From positions 415,001 through 479,000 of the forward strand of contig NZ_OGVD01000001.1 in the NCBI RefSeq assembly GCF_900258045.1: DNA of 64,000 nt, read 5' to 3'. The position numbers and the translations under genes were made by a program. This document shows positions 8,818 through 18,394 of the stretch, one piece after another. The notes under the pieces were generated by a model. It had not been told where the DNA came from, did not search any database, and saw nothing but the letters and a program-made list of their open reading frames with translations. Source of the DNA: Sphingorhabdus sp. EL138 (lineage in GTDB: Bacteria; Pseudomonadota; Alphaproteobacteria; Sphingomonadales; Sphingomonadaceae). Position 1 is the first letter of the stretch, and every line of letters begins with the position of its first letter.

Positions 8818-9627
8818 ATGACAGATCAGATGACCGAAAAAACCGTCAAAACGGTTACCCTCGCTACACTTTTGGAACAATGCGGACCGGGCGGTGACGC
8901 CAATCCCGTCACTCTGCCCCAGGGCTGGACCCAGGGCCGGACCGCTTTTGGCGGCCTTTCAACAGCGCTGGCTTATCATGCTGCGAGCCATATCGAAGAG
9001 GGGCTACCCGGACTGCGCTCTGCGCAAATTGCCTTTACCGGTCCGCTATTTGGCGCACTAACCGCGCAGACGAAGATGCTCAGGCGGGGCCGCAATACCG
9101 CATTTGTCCAGTCTGAGCTGTTCGGTGAAAAAGGACTCGGCCTGCACTGCAATTTCATCTTCGCCAGTCAGAGAGACACTGAAATCAAAAGCCATGATAT
9201 GACGCATCCTGACTTTCCGCCCCTTCCCAAAGAAGAGGAATTGCACAGCGGACCGGAGCAATTTTTCACCTCAAAAATGGAGTTTGTCGGTAAGCGGATC
9301 GATACCAGTATCAAGACCAACCGTCTGACCCGCTGGATGCGGCTCAAAGACCGTGAAGGTCTTGATCCGATCGCGGAGATATTGTGCATGGGGGATAGCT
9401 TGCCGCCGTCGATCATGGGGCTGCTAGACAAAAACGCAATGGTCAGCTCGATGAACTGGCAGGTCAATATTATCGCTGACCACCCCACGACAACTGACGG
9501 CTGGTGGTTGATTGATTCCCAAACCCATCACGCCGATCACGGCGCGAGCAGCCAGTTTATGAGCATCTGGAACAGCGAACAGCAATTGATGGCGACTGGA
9601 ATGCAAAGCGTAGCCTATTACGCCTGA
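8818..9627 (+). CDS. Acyl-CoA thioesterase family protein (double hot-dog)
   Basis: A 269-residue protein of the TesB-like/4HBT_3 type: two hot-dog folds in tandem (about residues 25-130 and 165-268). Characteristic stretches are GRTAFGGLSTALAYHAA in the first half and WWLIDSQTHHADHG in the second. It should hydrolyse fatty acyl-CoA thioesters in the cytoplasm. It is divergent from ihfA and convergent with the efflux operon. ATG 8818 is used; ATG 8830 would shorten it by four residues. Confidence 0.8.
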   Translation: MTDQMTEKTVKTVTLATLLEQCGPGGDANPVTLPQGWTQGRTAFGGLSTALAYHAASHIEEGLPGLRSAQIAFTGPLFGALTAQTKMLRRGRNTAFVQSELFGEKGLGLHCNFIFASQRDTEIKSHDMTHPDFPPLPKEEELHSGPEQFFTSKMEFVGKRIDTSIKTNRLTRWMRLKDREGLDPIAEILCMGDSLPPSIMGLLDKNAMVSSMNWQVNIIADHPTTTDGWWLIDSQTHHADHGASSQFMSIWNSEQQLMATGMQSVAYYA

Positions 9628-9649
9628 ACATTATGGCCGAATGATTGGA

Positions 9650-12600
9650 TCAACTCTCCGTCAGAGGCTGCCGCCGTTGAGCCACAAACTCCTGAATCCG
9701 ACGTTTGCCACGATGTTCGAGCAAGGCCAAAGCCGGGATCAGCAGTTGCAGGATGAAGGCGCCGAACAATACGCCAAAGCCAAGGCTGGCCGACATTGGA
9801 ATCAGGAACTGCGCCTGCAGACTGGTCTCGAACGTGATCGGCGCAACACCCAGAAAGGTTGTCAGCGACGTTAGCATGATTGGCCGGAAACGGGATTTCG
9901 CGCCGTTTATGATGGCCTCTTCAATCGACATGCCGTTGCGCAGGTTTTCGTTGATAAAATCGATCATCACCAGCGACCCGTTTACGATCACGCCTGACAG
10001 GGCAATAATGCCGAATATACTGAGTACCACCAGTTGTAGGCCCAGCAAGATATGCCCGATTAGTGCCCCAATAATGCCAAAGGGGATAACCGCCATGATG
10101 ATCAGCGGCTGCACATAAGAACGGAACGGGATAGCGAGCAGGGCGTAGATTGCCAGCAGCGCGAAAGCAAAGGCTTTACCAAGATCGCCAAACGACTCGG
10201 CCTGTTCTTCCTGCTCTCCACCCAGGGTATAGAGGAGTTGCGGATAATCCGCCTGCAGCTGCGGCATGATATCATTGTTCAGGGCATCCGCGATTTCCTG
10301 TCCTGTTACCACATCTTCGTCGATATCGGCCGTTATGGTTGTTACCCTTCGGCCATCTGTCCGGCGAATAATTGACGGCGCTTCACCAAAAGACACCTCG
10401 GCCAGCGTGGCCAAGGCCACTTCACCGCCGGGAACCCGGACCCGGAATCGCTCTACATCGCTGATTGAATTGCGTTCTTCTTCGGGCAGGCGGATATAAA
10501 CCCGGACATCTTCCCGGCCGCGCTGGACGCGCAGCGCCTCACTCCCGAAAAAGGCAGCGCGCACTTGCAGGGCGACATCCTGCAAGGTGACACCCAGGGT
10601 TCGCGCCGCTGGTTTCAGGCGCAGCTGTATTTCCTGCAAACCTTCATCCTGATCAGTCTCTATATCAAAGACGCCGGAAAAGCGGGCCAGTTCTTCCATC
10701 AACTGTACGGAGGCCGCATCCACGATCGCCGGATCAGGGTCGGATAGCTGGACGTTAACCGGCGCGCCGACCGAAATCAGTTCCGATGCAAAGACAAGCG
10801 AGCGTGCTTCAACTATCGGTCCAACCGTATCTCGCCAGGCGCTCTCAAACGCCTTGGCATCCAGTTCGCGTTGATCGCCCGGCACAAAACTGAACTGCAC
10901 GCTGGCAAGATTGGCTGCCAAATTGCCACTGGTCGGTTCCGGCCCGCCGTCCCGGGCCGCTTGTCCGATGCTGGTGAATATACCGCGCAAGGGGGAAGGT
11001 TCATCATCATCCTGCTCCGCTTCAAATTCAGCATAGGCCTTGCGGCCGCCTTCCTCGATCAGTCTGGCAATTCTCTCAGTCTGTTCGATTGTCGCTCCGG
11101 CTGGCATTTCCAGATTGGCGGTCACTACATCTGCTTCCACCGACGGGAAAAACCCGACTTTGATGATGCCGGCAGGAATGAAAGACGCAAACAGGATCAG
11201 TGTGGCGACGGCGCCCGCCACGATGACATAGGGCATACGCAGCGAGAAATTCAGCGCCCGGTCCAGCGGTCCGTCGACAAAGGCCTGATAGTGCCGGTCG
11301 ACCTTCGCCTGCACCCGTTCAAAAAACCGTGTCACGATGTTCAGATTGGGCGTGCCTGGCGCGGGCAGATGGCTGAGGTGATAAGGCAGAATTAGCAGAC
11401 ATTCGATCAGCGACAGCACGAGCACCGCGATCACGACCAACGGTATATCCGCAACGAGTTTCCCAATCACGCCGCCAATGGCAAAAAGCGGAGAGAAAGC
11501 GGCAACGGTTGTCAAAACCGCGAAGATCACCGGCACCGTAACCCGTCTCGCCCCGGTAATCGATGCACCCAGACCTGTACGGCCATTTTCGCGCTGTGCG
11601 TAGATATTCTCACCGACCACAATGGCGTCATCGACCACTAGCCCCAGCGCCAGAATGAAACCGAATAGCGAGAACATATTGATGCTGGAACCAGCGAGGT
11701 CGAGCAGATAGATAGCACCGATAAATGTGACGCCAATGCCAACCGCTGTCCACATTGCCAACCGGATATCCAGAAACAGCGTCAATGAAAGTAAGACGAG
11801 AAACAGGCCGATAGCCGCATTTTTGAGCAACAGGCTCAGACGGTCATTGAGCAGCTCTGAATCGTCGCTCCAGATGGCGTAAGACACACCTTCGGGCAAA
11901 GTGCCTGCGAAATCATTCTCCAGATGTTCGCGAACCGCTTTCGCGACATCAAGAACCCGTTCGTCACTGGTGCGAAACACTTCGACAAACGCAACCGGCT
12001 TGCCATTGTAGAGAGGCAGCAGGTCGGCATCTTCAAACCCGTCCTTGATCGTCGCAACCTGACCCAGTTTGATCAGCGCACCATTTTCGTTGCTGACCAG
12101 CACGATATCTTCGAAATTCTGCTGGTTGTAATTCTGTCCGATAGTGCGAACGCGCACTTCTTCTGTATCGGTATCAATCGAACCGGCCGGACTATCAAGG
12201 CTGCTCGCGGCGACGGTTCGCGAGATATCATTGAGGGACAAGCCAAAGGCCTGCAGAGTGTTTTGAGGCACTTCAACCGATATTTCATAGTCGCGGATCG
12301 AGCTGGTATCGACAAACGAAACCTCGTCCAACGCCGCGAGCGAGTCCTCCAGTTGATAGGCAACCTCCTTGAGCGCGGTTTCCGACACATCGCCAAATAT
12401 CGCGATTCTTACAACGCTTTGCCGCGTTGTCAGTTCCCGAACATCTGGTTCTTCCGCCTCATCGGGGAAGGTTTGAATCTGGTCAATTTCAGCCTTCACG
12501 TCGTCCAAAGCGCGGTCGATGTCGGTGCCCAGCTCCAGTTCTACCGAAACCTGACCCGACCCTTCAAACGCACTGGCCGTGACTTTTTTTACCCCGTCGA

Positions 12601-12895
12601 CGGCCTCCACCGCTTCTTCGATTTTCTGGACAACCGATTCTTCGACCTCATCAGGCGTGGCGCCGGGATAGACAACGCTCACCTGCACGGTGTCGAGGCT
12701 GTTTTCCGGAAAAACTTCCTGCACAATTGTTCCGAAAGACGCGATTCCGGCAATGAAGAAGAAGAACATCAACAGATTGGCCGCAACGCCATTGCGCGCC
12801 ATGAACGCGACCATGCCTTTCTGTTCCATAACGGCTTTGCTGGGGACTTCGGGACCCGATGGAGGGACGCCAGATTTATCTGCCGGTTCGGTCAT
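9650..12895 (-). CDS. RND efflux pump inner-membrane permease
   Basis: A full-length (1081 residues) RND transporter with the 12-helix layout and two large periplasmic loops. The proton-relay pair is visible in transmembrane segment 4 (ALGLVVDDAIVVGEN, about residues 416-430). It would use the proton gradient to drive export of hydrophobic compounds through the adaptor and outer-membrane factor encoded in the same operon. The ATG overlaps the adaptor's stop by 4 nt (ATGA). It is the last gene of the operon. The substrate cannot be read from sequence. Confidence 0.92.
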   Translation of the reverse strand: MTEPADKSGVPPSGPEVPSKAVMEQKGMVAFMARNGVAANLLMFFFFIAGIASFGTIVQEVFPENSLDTVQVSVVYPGATPDEVEESVVQKIEEAVEAVDGVKKVTASAFEGSGQVSVELELGTDIDRALDDVKAEIDQIQTFPDEAEEPDVRELTTRQSVVRIAIFGDVSETALKEVAYQLEDSLAALDEVSFVDTSSIRDYEISVEVPQNTLQAFGLSLNDISRTVAASSLDSPAGSIDTDTEEVRVRTIGQNYNQQNFEDIVLVSNENGALIKLGQVATIKDGFEDADLLPLYNGKPVAFVEVFRTSDERVLDVAKAVREHLENDFAGTLPEGVSYAIWSDDSELLNDRLSLLLKNAAIGLFLVLLSLTLFLDIRLAMWTAVGIGVTFIGAIYLLDLAGSSINMFSLFGFILALGLVVDDAIVVGENIYAQRENGRTGLGASITGARRVTVPVIFAVLTTVAAFSPLFAIGGVIGKLVADIPLVVIAVLVLSLIECLLILPYHLSHLPAPGTPNLNIVTRFFERVQAKVDRHYQAFVDGPLDRALNFSLRMPYVIVAGAVATLILFASFIPAGIIKVGFFPSVEADVVTANLEMPAGATIEQTERIARLIEEGGRKAYAEFEAEQDDDEPSPLRGIFTSIGQAARDGGPEPTSGNLAANLASVQFSFVPGDQRELDAKAFESAWRDTVGPIVEARSLVFASELISVGAPVNVQLSDPDPAIVDAASVQLMEELARFSGVFDIETDQDEGLQEIQLRLKPAARTLGVTLQDVALQVRAAFFGSEALRVQRGREDVRVYIRLPEEERNSISDVERFRVRVPGGEVALATLAEVSFGEAPSIIRRTDGRRVTTITADIDEDVVTGQEIADALNNDIMPQLQADYPQLLYTLGGEQEEQAESFGDLGKAFAFALLAIYALLAIPFRSYVQPLIIMAVIPFGIIGALIGHILLGLQLVVLSIFGIIALSGVIVNGSLVMIDFINENLRNGMSIEEAIINGAKSRFRPIMLTSLTTFLGVAPITFETSLQAQFLIPMSASLGFGVLFGAFILQLLIPALALLEHRGKRRIQEFVAQRRQPLTES

Positions 12896-14310
12896 TGTGC
12901 TCCGTCAGCTCCGGATTTCTCAGCTACCGATTGTGTGCCTTTGGTTTTACCCTGCGTTTTTTTGCTGCCCTTGGGTTTTTCGGCGACCGGTTTCGGTTTC
13001 GCCGTATCTTGCCTATCCTCGGCAATCCGAATCTTCTGTCCGTCCGTGGCGGTTTTCAACGCCCCCAAAATCACCACCGGCTTTGCACCCAGGCCAGCCG
13101 TGCTGATTAACGCCTGTGTATCGGTGCGCTGGAATATATTCACTTTGACAATGCGCAACTTTCCGCCCCGTACCAGCCAAATCTGGTTGCCGGGGCGCAA
13201 TGCCGCCAAGGGCAATACCGCATATCGATCCAGCGCCCGGCCCGTAATTTCAGCATCGACAAAGCTTCCGACAAACAAAGGCGGAGCGCCTGATGCACCC
13301 GCTGATTTCTGTCCTTGTTTCTGCGTCACTGCCGGGGCGCCGCCACGAAGCGGGTTGGGGATACGCAGGAACACATCAATCGTCCGGGTCTGCGGATTGA
13401 GCACGTTGCTGGCGCGGTCAACATAGGCCTGCCAACGGTAACGGGTTCCACCATAATCAGAATAGACCGATGCCTCGATCCGGCCGCTGCCTGACCGCCA
13501 CAGTGCCGGGATCAACGCCGCTTCGCTTTCCGATAGCGGAATAACCGCTTCGAAATCCGCCGTACCGACCATAGACCCGAGCACCTGCCCAGGCGCGACA
13601 TAGCTGCCCAACGCAATTTCTTCTGAGCGCACCACACCCGAAAAAGGGGCGCGTACGGTAGTGCGTCTGAGCGCGGTTTGCGCATCCGCCAGCTGTGCCT
13701 GAGCGCGACGAAGAGCTGCCCGGGCAGACTGTAATTGCGGCTCGCGGGTCGCCAGACCGTTGGTCGGCGCTGCATTGACCGTCTGCCCGTTGGTACCCTG
13801 ACTTACTGTCAACTCATCCGGCGGCAGAATCCTTGCCGCATAGTCGCTGCTGTCCACACTCGCGTAAGCGCTGCTACTAGCCGCGCGCTCTTGAAAGCGG
13901 GCAATCTCTGCCTTGGCCAGCGCCACTTCTTCCCGGGCCTCCAGAACTGCTACATTTTGCGATGCGACATCGGCCTGCGCTGTCTGCACGGCGTTGCGAT
14001 AGTCGGACGTATCTATGCGGAACAAGGTTGCCCCGCGCGCAACCCTTTGGCCTTCCCGAAGCCGAGGATTCACATAGACCAGTTTTCCCGCCACCTCGGC
14101 AGAAAGGGTCAATTCTTCGCGCGCACGTACCGTGCCAGCACCCTGAACCATTAGATTGCCAGAGCGAATTTCCAGAGGCTCGGCCTGGACCAGCGGGATA
14201 TTCTCCTCCGGTGGTTTTTCTTCCGGACCAGAACGCACAAAAATCAGCAGCGCCGCAATCGCTATTGCTGCAAGCAGGATCAGTCCGCCAATGACGCGTT
14301 GCCGATGCAC
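12892..14310 (-). CDS. RND efflux pump periplasmic adaptor (membrane fusion protein)
   Basis: A 472-residue HlyD/MFP-type adaptor. Features in order: a single N-terminal membrane helix (VIGGLILLAAIAIAALLIFV), a first lipoyl half-motif, an alpha-hairpin rich in Ala/Glu/Gln (about 105-215), the second lipoyl half (TTVRAPFSGVVRSEEI) and beta-barrel domains. An unusual Lys/Pro/Gly-rich tail follows residue 425. The GTG start overlaps the TAG of the outer-membrane factor gene (TAGTG). Confidence 0.88.
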   Translation of the reverse strand: MHRQRVIGGLILLAAIAIAALLIFVRSGPEEKPPEENIPLVQAEPLEIRSGNLMVQGAGTVRAREELTLSAEVAGKLVYVNPRLREGQRVARGATLFRIDTSDYRNAVQTAQADVASQNVAVLEAREEVALAKAEIARFQERAASSSAYASVDSSDYAARILPPDELTVSQGTNGQTVNAAPTNGLATREPQLQSARAALRRAQAQLADAQTALRRTTVRAPFSGVVRSEEIALGSYVAPGQVLGSMVGTADFEAVIPLSESEAALIPALWRSGSGRIEASVYSDYGGTRYRWQAYVDRASNVLNPQTRTIDVFLRIPNPLRGGAPAVTQKQGQKSAGASGAPPLFVGSFVDAEITGRALDRYAVLPLAALRPGNQIWLVRGGKLRIVKVNIFQRTDTQALISTAGLGAKPVVILGALKTATDGQKIRIAEDRQDTAKPKPVAEKPKGSKKTQGKTKGTQSVAEKSGADGAQ

Positions 14311-15809
14311 TATTTGTCTCCTTGATTTTCAGGCGCGGGAATGACGGGTTCATCCTGATCAGCAATCAAATCTGCTGGTGCCTTTGTGTCCCAACTGCCA
14401 CCGAGCGCACGGTGCACAGCCAGCCGGGCCAGCGCCACATCGCGCGCCGCTGAAGAAAGGGCCGACTGCACCTGATATTGCGCACGCAAGGCATCAAGAT
14501 AGTCGACATAGCTGCCCACGCCCGTCGCAAAACGCCTTGATTGCAATTCGGCTGCCGCCGTTGCTTCGTTAAGTTGAGAGAAGAGAAAGCGATAACGCTG
14601 CCGCTCTTCTTCATAGCCTTCAATTGCCGTCCCCACTTCCTGATAGGCGTTGAGGACAGTTCGGGCATAAACCGCCGCCTGCTGCGCATATTGGGCATCC
14701 GCTGCTTCGATATTCGCTCTGATCCTGCCGCCCTGAAACAGGGGTGCGGTCAGATTGGCTCCCAGATTGAGTATCCATTTATCGAAAATATCAAACAGGC
14801 CTGAAGGGTTACCGGCTTGCGTTCCTGTACCCGCCGAAAGGCTGATCGATGGGAAGCGCTCGGCCTTGCGCGCACCAAGGTTGAACCGTGCAGCTTCCAG
14901 CCGCTGGCCCTCGGCATAAATATCCGGCCGCTGGGCCAACAGGTCCATTGGCAAGCCAGCGGGAACGGAGGTGAAGATCAATTGCGGGGAAAGCTTTTGC
15001 CCCAGAAAAGCACCCATATTGTCGGAATAGCGACCCACCAGCACGGCCAACTGTCCCTCGGTCGCAGCTAACTGCCTTTCACGCTGCGGCAATCCGGCTT
15101 GAATATTGCGAAAGTCCTGCCGCACCTGATAGAGTTCGAATGACGTTGCCAGGCCGCGGCGATAGCGATCTTCGGTTTGCTGGACCCGGTCGCCCAGAAC
15201 ATCGATAATCTTTGTGGTGAGCGCTATCTGATCACGGGCATCAACAATATCGAAATAGCTGGTGATCGTCTCGGCCATCACAGCAAGCCGCGCGGCCTGC
15301 AAGTCGGCGGCAGCAGCAACCGCATCTGCTCGCGCGGACCGTGCATCGTCACGCAGCCTGCCCCAGAGATCAACCTCATAGGAAAAACCCAAACCGGACG
15401 TGTAGTTTTCCACCTGAAAACGTGTTCCACCACCGCCAGCTCCAAAACCGGTTCCAGCGGTTGGTGTATCAGAATAGCTGCTGCCAGCATCGGCGTTGAC
15501 TTGCGGAAAAAGGCCGCTTTTTGACACACGGGCCTGCGCTTCTGCAGCCCGCAATCGGGCCGCTGCCTCAGCGAGATCGAGATTTTCTGCCAGCGCCTCA
15601 TCCAGCAAAGCGTTGAGAACAGGGTCCTGGAAAGACGTCCACCATTGTGCCGGTTCGTAAGCACCACTCGCATCAGTCTTGCTAAATTGTTGCGGCACAC
15701 CAGCGGCAATTTCCGGCGCCTTTGATTCGGGCGCCATGCTCACACACCCACCCGCCAGCAATGTTGCCGTGCAAGACGAGAAAAGGATTTTAGCGAATTT
15801 GCTTGTCAC
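14310..15809 (-). CDS. RND efflux outer-membrane factor, NodT-type lipoprotein
   Basis: A 499-residue TolC-like channel of the NodT family. The N-terminus is a lipoprotein signal ending in LLAGGC (lipid Cys 22). Two OEP repeats follow, with typical phrases such as PAQWWTSFQDPVLNALLDEA and GLPMDLLAQRPDI. It is the promoter-proximal gene of the order outer-membrane factor, adaptor, permease. It begins with GTG (15807-15809) and no clear Shine-Dalgarno sequence. The divergent TetR gene starts 135 nt away and probably represses this operon. Confidence 0.88.
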   Translation of the reverse strand: MTSKFAKILFSSCTATLLAGGCVSMAPESKAPEIAAGVPQQFSKTDASGAYEPAQWWTSFQDPVLNALLDEALAENLDLAEAAARLRAAEAQARVSKSGLFPQVNADAGSSYSDTPTAGTGFGAGGGGTRFQVENYTSGLGFSYEVDLWGRLRDDARSARADAVAAAADLQAARLAVMAETITSYFDIVDARDQIALTTKIIDVLGDRVQQTEDRYRRGLATSFELYQVRQDFRNIQAGLPQRERQLAATEGQLAVLVGRYSDNMGAFLGQKLSPQLIFTSVPAGLPMDLLAQRPDIYAEGQRLEAARFNLGARKAERFPSISLSAGTGTQAGNPSGLFDIFDKWILNLGANLTAPLFQGGRIRANIEAADAQYAQQAAVYARTVLNAYQEVGTAIEGYEEERQRYRFLFSQLNEATAAAELQSRRFATGVGSYVDYLDALRAQYQVQSALSSAARDVALARLAVHRALGGSWDTKAPADLIADQDEPVIPAPENQGDK

Positions 15810-15869
15810 AATAGGGGCACCGTTAAAACGACCTGGGACCTGCCAAGTGAGTGTAAACTGCCACCGATT

Positions 15870-15912
15870 AAAATGAACGTCAACGTTTTATTTGTACGAT
15901 TGCGTTCATTTT
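15870..15912. promoter_or_regulatory. Inverted repeat, candidate TetR operator between efflux operon and tetR-type gene
   Basis: A perfect 10-bp inverted repeat: AAAATGAACG (15870-15879) and CGTTCATTTT (15903-15912), with 23 bp between. The left arm overlaps a minus-strand TTGACG (15883-15878) that could be the -35 element of the efflux operon. A smaller dyad (AACGT-CA-ACGTT, 15876-15887) overlaps the left arm. Confidence 0.65.
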
Positions 15913-15944
15913 GGTAAGGTATGTTGTTACGAGGGGAAATAGCC

Positions 15945-16586
15945 GTGCCAAATACGGAAAAAATTCAGAAACATGCGCTTACCGACAGGCCGGCGAGCCA
16001 GCGAAAAATTGCTGAAATACTGGCTGCTGCGCGAGTGGAGTTTTTTGCCAACGGATTCTCGGCCGCCACAATTGAAGCGATTGCGGCACGTGCGCAGGTT
16101 TCCAAAGTCACAGTTTACAGCTGGTTTAGGGACAAGGAGAATCTGTTTGCGCAGGTCGTACGTGCCGAATCTACCAAGATGCGCGAAAATTTCGTAACGG
16201 CGAATCTGGCGGAGAAAAGCCTCTACGATATCCTTCTCCATGCCGCACGCGGGATGCTCGACTTCCTGATGCGGGAAGACAGAGTTCGGATGGAACGTAT
16301 CCTGGGTGCGGAAGTGACACGCGATCCGGCGATCGGCAAAATGTTCCTGGAAAACGGCCCCCTCAGAATGGCCGAGGGTCTTAAAGCCCTCTTGCGAGCC
16401 TCTGTTGAAAAGGGCGAAATTCAAAGTGATGATTTGGAAGCATCTGCAGAAATGTTTGCCGGGTTGGTGATGGGCCGTATGGATTTGCTGCTGCGCTATG
16501 GTCATAAAATCAAGATGACCGCTGCCGATAAGGAAAAACGTGCCAGACGTGCCGTAGATGCCTGGATGCTGATCCACCAGGTCTGA
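15945..16586 (+). CDS. TetR/AcrR-family transcriptional repressor
   Basis: A 213-residue repressor. I prefer the GTG at 15945 because GAGGGGA lies about 7 nt before it; the upstream ATG at 15921 has no good ribosome site and would overlap the inverted repeat region's edge. The N-terminal helix-turn-helix (residues about 18-65) includes the typical GFSAATIEAIAARAQVSKVT followed by VYSWFRDKENLF. The C-terminal domain resembles the AefR-like/TetR_C group. Divergent placement next to the RND operon suggests it represses that operon and itself. Confidence 0.87.
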   Translation: MPNTEKIQKHALTDRPASQRKIAEILAAARVEFFANGFSAATIEAIAARAQVSKVTVYSWFRDKENLFAQVVRAESTKMRENFVTANLAEKSLYDILLHAARGMLDFLMREDRVRMERILGAEVTRDPAIGKMFLENGPLRMAEGLKALLRASVEKGEIQSDDLEASAEMFAGLVMGRMDLLLRYGHKIKMTAADKEKRARRAVDAWMLIHQV

Positions 16587-16647
16587 ACCGATCAACTACG
16601 CAATATTGCGTATCGCGCCGGGCTTTATCTCCCGCCAGATATCGGGA

Positions 16648-17007
16648 ATGACTTGGAAAACAATACGCCTTGAACTGGCCCGAACCGCTGAACATCCCAA
16701 TGGATCATCAGCCCATGCTTATGTGTTCCGTGTCCCGTTGGACGGCGCGGGGTTTATCGAACCGCAAGCGCTTCGTGAGGCGGAAAAACGCCCTGTAGTC
16801 CGGCGCTTCTGGCCCGGGGAACGCGACCAAAATGGCGTTGTCATCACCACCGACAAGGGCTGGGCCTTTTCCTACAAGGTCGGAGATGATGACGATGAAA
16901 TGATATTCGGGCTGCAAAATCATCCGATCAAGGTCGGTGAATATCTGACCATTACAGAGGCCGACGGCAGCGAACTGCCGTTCAGGGTGATCAGCTGCCA
17001 CGAATAG
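16648..17007 (+). CDS. Conserved hypothetical protein
   Basis: A 119-residue protein I do not recognise by name. I start it at the ATG (16648); a TTG at 16606 would add 14 residues. There is no signal peptide or membrane segment. The sequence is mostly predicted strand, with an acidic run (GDDDDEM) and a C-terminal PFRVISCHE. It lies downstream of the TetR gene and 40 nt upstream of a secreted protein gene. No function is assigned. Confidence 0.6.
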   Translation: MTWKTIRLELARTAEHPNGSSAHAYVFRVPLDGAGFIEPQALREAEKRPVVRRFWPGERDQNGVVITTDKGWAFSYKVGDDDDEMIFGLQNHPIKVGEYLTITEADGSELPFRVISCHE

Positions 17008-17047
17008 GTTTCTGTGGGCCACTGGGAACTAAAGAGGAGGAAACACC

Positions 17048-17680
17048 ATGTTTTTTCGCAACCATTTTACACGCAGTCTTTTGATTGGCGCAGGCTTGCT
17101 ATGCTTCGCGGCAACGCCAGCCACAGCCGAATGTGTCATCGGTTCGGAACCGCTCTTCGATCCGTTTGCGCCCTACAAGGGTGGCTCTGCCATCGTGCAC
17201 AAGGACAGCGGATTCGTATTTCCTTCTGAAGTGAGCGGGTTCAGACGCTTATGCGAGATGACGACTGACTTCTCCGGTGACAATTTCCAGATCCGCTATG
17301 AACGCATGATTGGCGAGCAGCTGGTCGCGGTCGACATCGCCGTCGTCCATCTCGAAGACCTGACCGCGCGTGACCATTACCGGATCATCAAACCTTCGGT
17401 CATGTCCCATTATGCCAGCGCATCTGTCGAGTCAGAAGGTGACTATTTTGTATCAGGGCGGGAAGACCTGTCTGCCTATCAGGGCATATTTGACGGTCAG
17501 AAAGACAACGTACCTTGGCATGTCAGCCTGACCGCGATTGATTATGGTTATTGGGATGCACGGTTGATTGCGTCCTATCCCCACCAACTGGATATTCCTG
17601 CGCAGGAAGCATTGATGGAGCTGGTCGCGGCCTTCCAATGGCAAAGCCCGGCCGATCAAGAGAAAGGCGAAGAGGAATAG
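17048..17680 (+). CDS. Exported protein of unknown function
   Basis: A 210-residue protein with a clear signal peptide (LLIGAGLLCFAATPATA, cleavage near residue 27). The strong AGGAGG sequence 6 to 8 nt before the ATG supports the start. The mature protein has two early Cys residues (ECVIG and RLCEM, about 29 and 68) that could pair in the periplasm. It is followed after 13 nt by the flavodoxin-fold gene and is probably co-transcribed with it. No known domain recognised. Confidence 0.7.
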   Translation: MFFRNHFTRSLLIGAGLLCFAATPATAECVIGSEPLFDPFAPYKGGSAIVHKDSGFVFPSEVSGFRRLCEMTTDFSGDNFQIRYERMIGEQLVAVDIAVVHLEDLTARDHYRIIKPSVMSHYASASVESEGDYFVSGREDLSAYQGIFDGQKDNVPWHVSLTAIDYGYWDARLIASYPHQLDIPAQEALMELVAAFQWQSPADQEKGEEE

Positions 17681-17693
17681 CGGAGAAAAAGCC

Positions 17694-18281
17694 ATGAAAC
17701 GCATTGCGATTATCGACGCCCATCCCGATCCCGACCCGGCACGCTTCGGACATGCCCTTGTCTCCGCCTATGCGCATGGGGCCAGGGAGGCGGGCCATGA
17801 GGTCCGCGAAGTCCGTCTGGCTGGCAAAGACATCCCGATATTGCAAAGCCGCAAACAATGGATGGAAGAAGATCCGCCGGCCAGTGTGAAGCCAGGGCAA
17901 GACGCCATAAAATGGGCGCAGCATGTGGTATTTTTCTACCCGCTCTGGATGGGCGACATGCCGGCGCTGTTGAAGGCCTTTATTGAACAGGCCTATCGCC
18001 CTGGTTTTGCCCTGGACTATGGCGAGGATGGCGACCGGAAACTGCCCAGAAAGCTTTTGACCGGGCGATCCGCCCGCCTGGTTGTTACAATGGGCATGCC
18101 AGCGATTTTCTATCGCGCCTATTTTGCTTCGCACAGTGTGCGGAGTTTCAAACGCAATATTCTTGCCCTGACCGGCGTAGACCCGGTTTCTACATCCCTG
18201 ATCGGTAATGTTGATGGTGGTCCGCAACATCGTGAACGCTGGCTGAAAAAGATGGCCGATCACGGGGCCAATGGCGATTAG
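17694..18281 (+). CDS. NAD(P)H dehydrogenase (quinone)-like flavodoxin-fold protein
   Basis: A 195-residue protein of the NQO1/KefF/MdaB type. The N-terminal FMN/FAD phosphate-binding stretch (IIDAHPDPDPARFGHALV) and the second cofactor loop (VVFFYPLWMGDMPALLKAF, about 78-96) are typical. It should carry out two-electron reduction of quinones or similar compounds with NAD(P)H in the cytoplasm. In other bacteria, relatives activate Kef potassium efflux; a KefB-type antiporter lies about 9 kb away. It opens the stress-related island. Confidence 0.82.
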   Translation: MKRIAIIDAHPDPDPARFGHALVSAYAHGAREAGHEVREVRLAGKDIPILQSRKQWMEEDPPASVKPGQDAIKWAQHVVFFYPLWMGDMPALLKAFIEQAYRPGFALDYGEDGDRKLPRKLLTGRSARLVVTMGMPAIFYRAYFASHSVRSFKRNILALTGVDPVSTSLIGNVDGGPQHRERWLKKMADHGANGD

Positions 18282-18394
18282 AGCCGGTGCCGGGGGCTCC
18301 GTAACATCCCTTATACAGAGCCAAAAATGATAGGGATACACTTCTCCTGTTGATGCTTTCCGAGTGGAAGATCATCAAAAATAGGAGAAAAATC

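Noticed and set aside
11924-13426. A 500-codon frame antisense to the RND permease and adaptor genes
   Set aside because: Overlaps two certain genes and lacks domain features or a good start.
17523-18341. A 272-codon frame antisense to the flavodoxin-fold gene
   Set aside because: Shadow of a well-supported gene with signature cofactor loops.
18349-18384. TTGAT and ATCAA-like halves upstream of the first USP as an FNR box
   Set aside because: The halves are too far apart (not 4 nt) to be a box.
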